NCBI GenBank assembly: GCA_028290305.1
Contig: JAQGKC010000438.1
Coordinates: forward strand, 1 to 5,153
DNA length: 5,153 nt
Origin: Bradyrhizobium sp.
Lineage (GTDB): Bacteria; Pseudomonadota; Alphaproteobacteria; Rhizobiales; Xanthobacteraceae
Direction of reading: 5' to 3'
Within the stretch, counting starts at the first letter, position 1. Each line of letters begins with the position of its first letter. The notes under the pieces were generated by a model. That model worked only from the letters and a program-made list of their open reading frames with translations, did no database searches and was not told where the DNA came from. Made by a program: the position numbers and the translations under genes. Shown piece by piece: positions 1-5,153 of the stretch.

Positions 1-279
1 CGACACGCGGCTGCCGTCTTTGCGGAAAAATTCCTTTTCGAAAGGCTTGCAGCTTCCGGTCGCGCTCATCTGGGCCAACGCATCTTGGTCGGCGAGGGCC
101 CACTCGGCGGGTGTTAGCTTCGTCCACCGTATCCGACCCGAGATAAGGTCTTCACGGCTGTAGCCCAACATGTCGAGAAAGGCTTCGTTGGCTTCGAGGA
201 TCCCGCCCCGAGAATCCCCGATGAAGATTCCGATGATGTTCGAATCGACCAGGCGACGGATCCTGGCCTCCCGTTCCCT
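1..279 (-). other. PAS domain, partial (about residues 1458-1550, cut by window edge)
   Basis: The sequence NIIGIFIGDSRGGILEANEA (1471-1490), then FLDMLGYSREDL (1491-1502), is the canonical PAS N-terminal half, including the conserved Asn before the 'F--M-GYS-EDL' helix. The C-terminal PAS motif appears as CKPFEKEFFRKDGSRVS (1534-1550), where the window ends. In the family this PAS lies directly before the HisKA dimerisation helices, so those should begin within roughly 50-100 residues beyond the edge. Confidence 0.9.
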
Positions 280-3200
280 AAGATCGTTGTACAGACGGGC
301 GTTCTCCAGCGAGATCGCCGCTTGCGACGCCAGCAGTTCCAGTACCGAGATCCGGGCCGGTGTGAACACATGCGGTGCCAGGTTGTTCTCGAGATAGAGC
401 ACCCCGATCAGCTTGGACTGTTTCACCAGGGGCAAGCAGAGGACCGACCGGGCGTGCTTCTGGCAGATGTACTCATTCGCCGAGAACGGATTCTGCGCCA
501 AGGCGTCATCAAGGATCACGCTTTCGCGCGTCCGGATCACGGTGTGGAGAAGAGATTCGGGCAGTGCGGCCGGTGACACGGCCGTCTGACGCTGGGTGAC
601 CTCAACCTGGCCGCGGCCGGTCGTCGCTTCCGCTTCGATCCGTGGCTCGTCGCCCGGGAACAGGATGAGCAGGCCGCGCTCGGCACCGGCATGCTCGACC
701 GCGATCCGCAGCAGCGTCTTGATGAGCTCACCAAGGACGATCTCGCCGGACACCGCCTGTGCGGCCTTGAGCACCGTCCCGACATCCAGCTGCTCGACTG
801 GCGCGCCAATGGTAATGGTGGGAGATGCAGGGACTGGCGCGTCGCGGAGATGCGGATGAAGCTGTTCGAGTTGCCGCACCTTGCCGAACGCGCCCCAGCG
901 AAGATAGCAACGCCGCGCCTCCCGCAGATACGCGTGGGCGATCGTATCGAAGCCGCGCGCCGCGTAGAACCGCGCGGCCACCTCATGGGCCAAGCCCTCG
1001 TTCTGCACGAAACCGTGCTCGCGGGCCGATCGAATAGCTTGCTCATATAGACGCATTGCATCGCCGTCTCGCCCTTCGAGGCGGGCGATCTCGGCCGCCA
1101 CCAGCGCGTGCTTGTCGGCGAAAGTCGGTGGATAGTTTTCGGCCCACTCGCACAGTTGCTCGCGGTGCGCCGTCAGGAGTTCGCGCCATCTGTTCTGCTC
1201 GTCAGCAGTAGCGTTCTCGTAGAGCGCCGCCACCGTCAGCGCGGTGTAGTAAAAGTAGTCGAGCAACTGGATATGGGCGGGTGAAGCCCAAAGGAGCGCC
1301 TTCGCCTTTTCGGCTGCCGCGAGAGCCTCGGCATAGTCGCCTGCCAGGAACCGCGCCTTCAGTTTGAGGATCCAGTACCAGCAGATCATCCTGGGCAGCC
1401 GGTTCCCCGTCAGTTGCGCCTCGAATGTTGCCTCGTCGAACTGCGCGTCGCTGAAGGTGGAGAAGGTCGCGGTGTGGCCCTGCATAGTCGCGATGAAACG
1501 CTGCTGGCTCACGATGATGTCCACGACATCGCCGTATCTAGCTTTCCTGGCGAAGTCCAAACCCATCTCCGACTCCCGCCACACCGCATCGAGCGGATCG
1601 TTGCGCAGGAGAAGGCCTGTGAAGGATTGGAACATGCTGTAGCAGGCGTAGGTCAGATCCCCTGTCTCGCTTGCGGCGCGAAAGGCCGCCCGGTTGAAAT
1701 CGATCGCCGTCGCGATCGGCTGCGTCCAGATCGCGACCCATCCCATCATATGGTGAACCTTTGCCTGGTAGGCGATGAAGCGGTGTTTCTCGACCAGGTC
1801 GCATGCCAGCTGTGCGAAACGATAACCCTCCCTGTAACGGTGAAAGACCGTGCCCAGGATCGTCCCAAGCCTGCCATAGGCATGCGCGGAAGCGCCGCTC
1901 GTCCCGTGCTGCATGCTGACGTTCACCATGCGGCACACGAGCAAGCAGTACAAATGGAAGTCGGTAAAGTAGGCGGGAGGGATCAGGGTCGAGAGCATAT
2001 CCATCGCGGCCCGCATTTCCGGGTCGGTAATCAGCGGCAGATCGATGAGGCTCTCGATCGAGCGCCCATTGAGGGTCTGCCAGACCGTCTCGTATTCGGC
2101 CAGGACCTGCTCAAAGGTCGGGTGTGCCGGGAGATCGATGCTGAACCCCTGCAGGCACGTGAGCGCGCTGGCCACCGCTTGCGGGTTTTCTGACTTCAGG
2201 ACGTGCAACTGAACCTTGAGATGATGGGCGGCCGCCCGGTCGACCTTCGACGCCCCGCGCTGCAGTAACACTACCATCAGTTGCTCGGCTGTGTCGAAGT
2301 TACCGGTCAGAAACTCGCACTCCGCACGTTCGAGCCACAGGCTGAACCTTAGTTTGTACTGGCTGCTCCAGTCTCTTTCGTCCAACAGCGCCATGCCGGC
2401 CGCAAGATGTACGCACGCCGACACATAGGCCGCCGACGCCTTGGCCTTTCGCCCGGCACGAAGATCAATCGTCGCCACTTGCGCTTTCTCGTCCAGGTCG
2501 ATCAGCCGTGTGGCGCCCCGATTCAATTGGTTCGCCACATCGAACAGATGCTCGGCGAGTTCGTCCGCCGTCATGCTCACCAGCAGCGCACGGCCGATGC
2601 GCAGGTGGACGTCGGCACGTTGCTCGTCGGGAATCAGCGAATAGGCCGCCTGCTGGATCCGGTCGTGCAGAAATCTGAAGGTGCTCTCCTGGTGGAAGAC
2701 GAGCCCGGCGTGGACGGCTTCCCAGAGGGCCGCGTGCATGGCCTCCTCTGTTTTCCCGAGAATCAGGGCCAGAGTGGCGATCGGGACGACATTGCCAAGG
2801 CAGGCCAGCTGCTTCAGGGCTTCCTGGGTGGTGGAAGACAACCGCTTCAACTTCCCGACCATAAGGTGCACCACATTGTCGGTATAGCTCTTGGCACGGA
2901 TGCGATCGATGTTCCATTGCCACGCCGACGCGACCGGATCGAATGCGAGCAGCCCCTCGTCGGCCACCGCGATAAAGAACTGCGTCGCAAAGAACGGATT
3001 GCCGCCGGTCTTCTCTTGCACCAGCTCCGCCAATGGCCGCGCGCGCTTCGGCTCGCAGTGGAGCGTGTCGGCGATGAACCGGCCAACATCGTCGAGCTCG
3101 AGGGCCGCCAGCACGATCTCATGCACCCTCGCTTCGGCGGCGCGGATCGCCTCCAGCGTGCGCAGAAGCGGGTGAGAGGGACCGAGCTCATTGTCCCGAT

Positions 3201-4650
3201 AGGCGCCAATCAGCAGCAGGTGCCGCACTTCCGAGTGCGTGACCAAGTGCTCGAGAAGGTCGAGCGTCGCCGCATCAAGCCATTGCAAATCGTCAAGAAA
3301 CAGCACGAGCGGGTGCTCCTTGCGCGCGAACACCCCGAGGAAGCGCCGGAAAACCATCTGGAACCGGTTCTGTGCGTCCTGCGACGGCAGGTCCGAGACC
3401 GGTGGTTGTTTTCCAATCACGAGCTCCAGCTCGGGAACGAGATTGACCATGAGCTGACCATTCGGGCCCAGCGCCTCGCTCAGGCAGTCCTGCCACCGCC
3501 TAAGCTCGGCCTCGCTCTGGCTCAGCAGCGAGCGGACAAGGCTCTGGAAGGCTTGGCCCAGAGTGGTGTACGGGATGTCGCGCTTGTACTGGTCGAACTT
3601 GCCGGAGGCGAACAGGCCACGCGGCGGGACGAGCACCTTGTGCAGCTCGTTCACCACCGAGGACTTGCCGATCCCGGAATATCCGGACACGAGCACGAGC
3701 TCCAAGGCGCCGTTGGCCACGACCCGGTCGAAGGAAGCGAGCAGTGTGTCGATCTCGCGCTCCCGGCCGTAGAGCTTCTCCGGGATCAGCAGCCGGTCCG
3801 ACACGTCGTAAGCGCCGAGCAGGAACGGGTCTATACGGCCATGCGACTCCCACTCCGCCAAACAGCGCCGCAGATCGGCCTCGAGGCCCGCGGCGGTCTG
3901 GTAGCGCTCCTCGGCAGTCTTGGCGAGGAGCTTCATCACAGTCGCCGAGAGCGTGCCCGGGACACCCGCTTTCCGTTCGTTAGGCGGCACCGGTTGCCGC
4001 GCGATATGGCAGTGCACCCACTCCATCGGATCGGCGGCGGTGAAGGGGAGCTGCCCCGTCAACATTTTGTAAAAGGTGACACCCAGAGCATAGAGATCGC
4101 TTCGGGAGTCGACCGAGCGGTTCATCCTGCCGGTTTGTTCCGGCGCCATGTAGGCGAGCGTCCCCGCGATCACCTCCGGCGGCGCGGGGGCTTGGTTCTC
4201 GCGCGGCAGACGCGAGGCAATGCCGAACCCCGTCAGCCACACGCCGCCGCTTGCCGCGTCCACCAGGATGTTTGCCGGCTTGACGTCTTTATGGATGAGG
4301 CCACGCTCATGCACCCGGCGGAGCGCCCCCGCGAGAGGGATCGCGATCCGCAGGAAATGCGAGACGTCCAGTGGTCGGCCAAGCAGTCGATCGAGGGGCA
4401 CCCCGCCGGGATCCTCAAGCACCAGCGTCATGCGGTCGTCGTAGTGGGTCAGCGCGAGGGGTCGCGCCGCCCAGTCAGCGTCAAGTTCGGCTTTGAGCGT
4501 ATATTCGTGTTCAAGCCGCTCGACGCAACTGAGCGAGGTTTCCTCCGCGGCAACAAGCAGAATCGGGGCCAAGCCATTGCCGGAGCCCCGGTAGAGAGAG
4601 AGGTCTCCCTCCCTCAGCGGCGAGAATACGTAACTCGAGAGCTCCTTCAC
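1..4650 (-). CDS. Giant multidomain signalling protein: Ser/Thr kinase-like / AAA-type ATPase / TPR-like / GAF / PAS sensor (histidine kinase family), 3' end cut off by window
   Basis: The frame is open for 1550 codons with no stop and leaves the window at base 1, so the gene is 3'-partial by position, not broken. The GTG start is bounded by an in-frame TAG at 4672-4674 and has AGGAGG 5 nt upstream. Seen in order: kinase-like domain (about residues 8-270), P-loop ATPase (about 291-490), winged-helix-like segment (about 590-690), TPR-like helices (about 690-1270), GAF (about 1290-1450), a charged linker helix, and PAS (from about 1460). Members of this known family usually have some 1750-1850 residues and end in HisKA and HATPase_c domains, so roughly 200-300 residues are missing here. 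There is no signal peptide or clear membrane segment, so a cytoplasmic sensor is likely. The presumed role is to detect a cytoplasmic signal through GAF/PAS and the ATPase-TPR module and pass it to a phosphorelay. The ligand and output partner cannot be read from the sequence. The family call is firm; the function is inferred. Confidence 0.96.
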   Translation of the reverse strand, partial: MKELSSYVFSPLREGDLSLYRGSGNGLAPILLVAAEETSLSCVERLEHEYTLKAELDADWAARPLALTHYDDRMTLVLEDPGGVPLDRLLGRPLDVSHFLRIAIPLAGALRRVHERGLIHKDVKPANILVDAASGGVWLTGFGIASRLPRENQAPAPPEVIAGTLAYMAPEQTGRMNRSVDSRSDLYALGVTFYKMLTGQLPFTAADPMEWVHCHIARQPVPPNERKAGVPGTLSATVMKLLAKTAEERYQTAAGLEADLRRCLAEWESHGRIDPFLLGAYDVSDRLLIPEKLYGREREIDTLLASFDRVVANGALELVLVSGYSGIGKSSVVNELHKVLVPPRGLFASGKFDQYKRDIPYTTLGQAFQSLVRSLLSQSEAELRRWQDCLSEALGPNGQLMVNLVPELELVIGKQPPVSDLPSQDAQNRFQMVFRRFLGVFARKEHPLVLFLDDLQWLDAATLDLLEHLVTHSEVRHLLLIGAYRDNELGPSHPLLRTLEAIRAAEARVHEIVLAALELDDVGRFIADTLHCEPKRARPLAELVQEKTGGNPFFATQFFIAVADEGLLAFDPVASAWQWNIDRIRAKSYTDNVVHLMVGKLKRLSSTTQEALKQLACLGNVVPIATLALILGKTEEAMHAALWEAVHAGLVFHQESTFRFLHDRIQQAAYSLIPDEQRADVHLRIGRALLVSMTADELAEHLFDVANQLNRGATRLIDLDEKAQVATIDLRAGRKAKASAAYVSACVHLAAGMALLDERDWSSQYKLRFSLWLERAECEFLTGNFDTAEQLMVVLLQRGASKVDRAAAHHLKVQLHVLKSENPQAVASALTCLQGFSIDLPAHPTFEQVLAEYETVWQTLNGRSIESLIDLPLITDPEMRAAMDMLSTLIPPAYFTDFHLYCLLVCRMVNVSMQHGTSGASAHAYGRLGTILGTVFHRYREGYRFAQLACDLVEKHRFIAYQAKVHHMMGWVAIWTQPIATAIDFNRAAFRAASETGDLTYACYSMFQSFTGLLLRNDPLDAVWRESEMGLDFARKARYGDVVDIIVSQQRFIATMQGHTATFSTFSDAQFDEATFEAQLTGNRLPRMICWYWILKLKARFLAGDYAEALAAAEKAKALLWASPAHIQLLDYFYYTALTVAALYENATADEQNRWRELLTAHREQLCEWAENYPPTFADKHALVAAEIARLEGRDGDAMRLYEQAIRSAREHGFVQNEGLAHEVAARFYAARGFDTIAHAYLREARRCYLRWGAFGKVRQLEQLHPHLRDAPVPASPTITIGAPVEQLDVGTVLKAAQAVSGEIVLGELIKTLLRIAVEHAGAERGLLILFPGDEPRIEAEATTGRGQVEVTQRQTAVSPAALPESLLHTVIRTRESVILDDALAQNPFSANEYICQKHARSVLCLPLVKQSKLIGVLYLENNLAPHVFTPARISVLELLASQAAISLENARLYNDLREREARIRRLVDSNIIGIFIGDSRGGILEANEAFLDMLGYSREDLISGRIRWTKLTPAEWALADQDALAQMSATGSCKPFEKEFFRKDGSRVS
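301..780 (-). other. GAF sensor domain (about residues 1291-1450)
   Basis: The domain begins after the family motif VLKAAQAVSGEIVLGELIKT (1293-1312) and includes AERGLLIL (1323-1330), ESVILDDAL (1376-1384), ARSVLCLPLVKQSKLIGVLY (1400-1419), LENN (1420-1423) and LELLASQAAISLENARLY (1437-1454). The final strand and helix 'LIGVLYLENN...F' and 'LASQAAISLENA' are textbook GAF features. No conserved cysteine or histidine set for haem or bilin binding stands out, so the ligand is unknown. The closing helix continues through NDLREREARIRRLVDS into the PAS domain, a charged signalling helix of the kind that transmits rotation or dimer changes. Confidence 0.88.
841..2580 (-). other. TPR-like alpha-helical repeat region (about residues 691-1270)
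   Basis: About 580 residues are predominantly helical and rich in Ala, Leu and Glu, with degenerate TPR-like units. Examples are ERAECEFLTGNFDTAEQ (774-790), LKARFLAGDYAEALAAAEKA (1097-1116), GRDGDAMRLYEQAIRSAREH (1193-1212) and YLREARRCYLRWGAFGKVRQ (1241-1260). The small-residue/Gly turn followed by 'A-hh-hA' is the TPR B-helix pattern. The central part, PPAYFTDFHLYCLLVCRMVN (891-910), fits a conserved block I recall in this family. Such a region normally offers a surface for protein or peptide binding; the partner is unknown. Confidence 0.72.
2581..2880 (-). other. Winged-helix-like segment after the ATPase (about residues 591-690)
   Basis: This helical stretch carries the motif FRFLHDRIQQAAYSLIP (658-674), followed by DEQRADVHLRIGRALL. 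The pattern 'F-HD-IQQAAY-L' is typical of the region after the ATPase core in large AAA_16-type regulators and in this kinase family, where it joins the nucleotide-binding module to the TPR-like repeats. It is assigned by pattern recall; the exact fold boundaries are approximate. Confidence 0.6.
3181..3780 (-). other. P-loop ATPase domain, AAA/STAND (AAA_16-like) type (about residues 291-490)
   Basis: The domain opens with LYGREREIDTLL (293-304), the usual entry motif of AAA_16/STAND regulators. Walker A is GYSGIGKS (323-330, with K329). Walker B is LVLFLDDLQWLD (448-459), with acidic residues D453 and D454. The segment LLLIGAYRDNELG (478-490) follows at the sensor-1 position. All nucleotide-binding elements look intact, in contrast to the kinase-like domain before it. 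By analogy with STAND proteins, ATP binding or hydrolysis could act as a conformational switch read by the downstream TPR-like region; that role is inferred. Confidence 0.92.
3841..4629 (-). other. Serine/threonine kinase-like domain (about residues 8-270), probable pseudokinase
   Basis: The protein kinase fold is recognisable from a glycine-rich stretch (GSGNG, residues 22-26), the catalytic loop HKDVKPAN (120-127, with D122, K124 and N127), the MAPE motif (168-171) and the helix-F aspartate in SRSDLYALG (D185). Two usually essential residues are absent. The beta-3 strand reads ILLVAAEE (30-37), with no lysine where VAIK is expected. The DFG motif is TGFG, so the magnesium-binding aspartate is Gly141. 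From memory, the TGFGIASRLPR sequence recurs across this family, so the loss looks like a family trait and not damage to this copy. The domain may bind a ligand or act as a scaffold without phosphorylating anything. Confidence 0.88.
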
Positions 4651-4655
4651 GAGAA

Positions 4656-4661
4656 CCTCCT
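4656..4661 (-). promoter_or_regulatory. Ribosome binding site (AGGAGG) of the giant sensor gene
   Basis: On the minus strand AGGAGG lies 5 nt before the GTG at 4650. It is a perfect Shine-Dalgarno match and fixes the start, because the in-frame TAG at 4672-4674 leaves no other usual start codon (ATG, GTG or TTG) upstream. The next in-frame ATG is codon 74, which would delete the first kinase strands. The motif is also the 3' arm of a hairpin, listed separately. Confidence 0.85.
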
Positions 4662-4670
4662 GCCAGGAGG
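4656..4670 (-). promoter_or_regulatory. Perfect inverted repeat that can sequester the Shine-Dalgarno sequence
   Basis: Read on the minus strand the sequence is CCTCCT-GGC-AGGAGG: a perfect 6-bp arm, a 3-nt loop, and a second arm that is exactly the ribosome binding site of the large gene. In mRNA this hairpin would hide the whole Shine-Dalgarno hexamer. It is visible directly in the sequence. A role in translational control is inferred, and a chance match is possible because the arm is short. Confidence 0.55.
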
Positions 4671-4683
4671 ACTACTTTTGGAC

Positions 4684-4705
4684 ATTGATTAGGTATTGAT
4701 TAGGT
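4684..4705. repeat. Perfect tandem duplication of an 11-bp unit (ATTGATTAGGT x2)
   Basis: Two identical, directly adjacent copies occupy 4684-4694 and 4695-4705. The unit length is close to one DNA helical turn, so both copies present the same face. The right copy covers the candidate -10 hexamer of the minus-strand gene, and the left copy repeats CCTAAT 11 bp further downstream. It may be a regulator binding site or a simple replication-slippage duplication. Confidence 0.8.
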
Positions 4706-4727
4706 TACGTCTGCTCTCGCCCGTCAA
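4699..4727 (-). promoter_or_regulatory. Candidate sigma-70 promoter for the giant sensor gene
   Basis: On the minus strand TTGACG (4722-4727, 5 of 6 matches to TTGACA) is followed after 17 bp by CCTAAT (4699-4704, 4 of 6 matches to TATAAT). Transcription would begin near 4692, giving a leader of about 40 nt that contains the second tandem repeat copy and the hairpin over the ribosome binding site. Position and spacing are good but the -10 is weak, so this is a candidate only. Confidence 0.4.
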
Positions 4728-4750
4728 TTCAAAACAGATGCCCGAAAATG

Positions 4751-4767
4751 CGATCGTATCACGATCG
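4751..4767. promoter_or_regulatory. Inverted repeat CGATCGT-atc-ACGATCG, candidate operator
   Basis: This is a perfect 7-bp dyad with a 3-bp centre, lying about 25 bp upstream of the candidate -35 of the minus-strand gene and about 280 bp before the plus-strand start at 5047. Compact 15-20 bp dyads in a divergent intergenic region are typical binding sites for dimeric repressors or activators. No specific regulator family is identified, and no regulator gene is present in the window. Confidence 0.45.
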
Positions 4768-4770
4768 GTG

Positions 4771-4781
4771 CCATATTATGG
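4771..4781. promoter_or_regulatory. Short AT-centred inverted repeat CCATA-t-TATGG
   Basis: This is a perfect 5-bp dyad around one central base, beginning 3 bp after the larger dyad; the two centres are 17 bp apart. It also contains TATTAT (4774-4779), a -10-like hexamer on the plus strand, but no matching -35 is seen at proper distance. It could be part of a composite regulatory site or a chance palindrome. Confidence 0.3.
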
Positions 4782-5046
4782 CTAGACGATGACAAGAACC
4801 GCGCTGGCCTTTTTGCGCTAAAGCCGAGATGCCTCGTCGAGAAGGTGAGGGCACCTTTCGGACCATTGAAGCAATGCACTCGGTCACGGATCGGCAACGT
4901 GGCCATCAGCGCATCCGGAGCGATCCCGTGCTGCTAAACCAAGGTATGCCGGCTCACAAACCAACACGACATTCGAATCAACCTCCGTAGGATGGAGCTG
5001 TTCGGCTTTATCAGATTGGGTTGGGTATCTGTGAGCGAGCGCGGCC

Positions 5047-5153
5047 ATGAAAAAGAAAGTCGTTATCCCTGTTGCCTTACTGACTGCGGTGCTTGCGGCC
5101 GGCGGTCTGTTGTACTTCACGCATATCCGCCCATTGGATAAGGTCGTTGCCGC
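5047..5153 (+). CDS. N-terminus of a membrane-anchored protein, possibly HlyD-family secretion/efflux adaptor (3' cut off by window)
   Basis: The ATG at 5047 opens a frame that stays open to the right edge (35 full codons). An in-frame TGA at 5032-5034 with no start codon after it makes this the first possible start. The peptide begins MKKKVVIPVALLTAVLAAGG and continues LLYFTHIRPLDKVVA. It has a positively charged tip, a hydrophobic helix at about residues 5-24, then an aromatic and polar stretch. This is an uncleaved signal anchor (no clear AXA site before the aromatic segment) of the sort found on periplasmic adaptor proteins of the HlyD/membrane-fusion type. The Shine-Dalgarno is weak (GAGCGAG only). 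With so few residues, other inner-membrane-anchored periplasmic proteins remain possible. It is transcribed away from the sensor gene. Confidence 0.6.
   Translation, partial: MKKKVVIPVALLTAVLAAGGLLYFTHIRPLDKVVA

Larger units (their letters stand above)
4651..5046. other. Divergent intergenic region between the giant sensor gene and the membrane-protein gene
   Basis: This stretch has no convincing gene and is visibly more AT-rich than the coding region on its left. The kinase-proximal part (4656-4781) contains all the regulatory candidates listed. The remainder (about 4785-5046) shows no recognisable RNA gene, terminator or strong promoter. It holds only short open frames of at most 78 residues with no family resemblance, and a small ATTCGAAT palindrome at 4971-4978. 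The promoter of the plus-strand gene should lie here but I cannot place it. Confidence 0.7.

Noticed and set aside
537..1061. Minus-strand open frame of 174 codons in a different frame from the sensor gene
   Set aside because: It overlaps the C-terminal TPR and GAF coding region. Its product is Arg/Ser/Cys-rich low-quality sequence typical of an out-of-frame shadow.
1414..2193. Plus-strand open frame of 259 codons opposite the TPR-like region
   Set aside because: Same codon-register antisense effect; no recognisable protein motifs and no convincing ribosome binding site. The same applies to the shorter register-matched frames at 691-1050 and 322-576.
1..4650. Possible frameshift or pseudogene in the large gene
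   Set aside because: The full frame was translated codon by codon: no internal stop, and domain motifs continue in one frame from the kinase-like head to the PAS domain. The missing end is due only to the window edge.
2407..4692. Long plus-strand open frame of 761 codons, opposite the kinase/ATPase part of the sensor gene
   Set aside because: It is in exact codon register with the minus-strand gene, so its stops could arise only from sense codons TTA, CTA or TCA, which that GC-rich gene avoids in this stretch. The product is rich in Arg, Gln, His and Gly, resembles no family I know, and the minus-strand frame has unmistakable domain motifs throughout.
4724..4906. Minus-strand open frame of 60 codons in the intergenic region
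   Set aside because: No recognisable motif or clear ribosome binding site, and its end runs into the candidate sensor promoter. It could be a small gene, but nothing supports it.
4885..4930. Imperfect inverted repeat CACGGATCG ... CGATCCCGTG with a 27-bp gap
   Set aside because: One arm has an extra base and the gap is long; it is too weak for a terminator or operator call in GC-rich DNA.
4829..4990. Plus-strand open frame of 53 codons starting MPRREGEGTF in the intergenic region
   Set aside because: Composition is biased and featureless, no Shine-Dalgarno stands out, and no family is recognised; chance is the simpler explanation.
4884..5120. Minus-strand open frame of 78 codons overlapping the start of the right-hand gene
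   Set aside because: It is antisense to the plausible signal-anchor start at 5047 and has no motif of its own.

Overview
The window is dominated by one very large minus-strand gene. Translating it by hand gives an uninterrupted reading frame from a GTG start at 4650 down to base 1, where it runs off the left edge after 1550 codons. In order it encodes a serine/threonine-kinase-like domain, a P-loop (AAA/STAND-type) ATPase with winged-helix-like segment, a long TPR-like helical region, a GAF domain and the first part of a PAS domain. This matches the family usually annotated as 'trifunctional serine/threonine-protein kinase/ATP-binding protein/sensor histidine kinase'. The expected histidine kinase end (HisKA and HATPase) would lie beyond the left edge and cannot be seen here. 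No gene is seen on the plus strand between 1 and 4650; the long plus-strand open frames there are antisense shadows.

Bases 4651-5046 form a divergent intergenic region that is visibly more AT-rich than the coding part. On the kinase side it holds a strong Shine-Dalgarno sequence inside a perfect 6-bp hairpin, a perfect 11-bp tandem repeat overlapping a plausible sigma-70 promoter, and two compact inverted repeats that look like operator candidates.

At 5047 a plus-strand gene starts and runs off the right edge. Only 35 residues are visible: a lysine-rich N-terminus followed by a hydrophobic helix, consistent with an inner-membrane-anchored protein, possibly a HlyD-type adaptor.

The GC-rich codon usage and the family of the large protein suggest a proteobacterium, most likely an alphaproteobacterium of the Rhizobiales type; this is inference from style and family distribution, not proof. 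The divergent layout allows, but does not show, that the large sensor protein and the membrane protein are controlled from the shared region. The most notable points are that the kinase-like domain lacks two residues normally needed for catalysis, and that the large gene's ribosome binding site seems able to be hidden in a hairpin.
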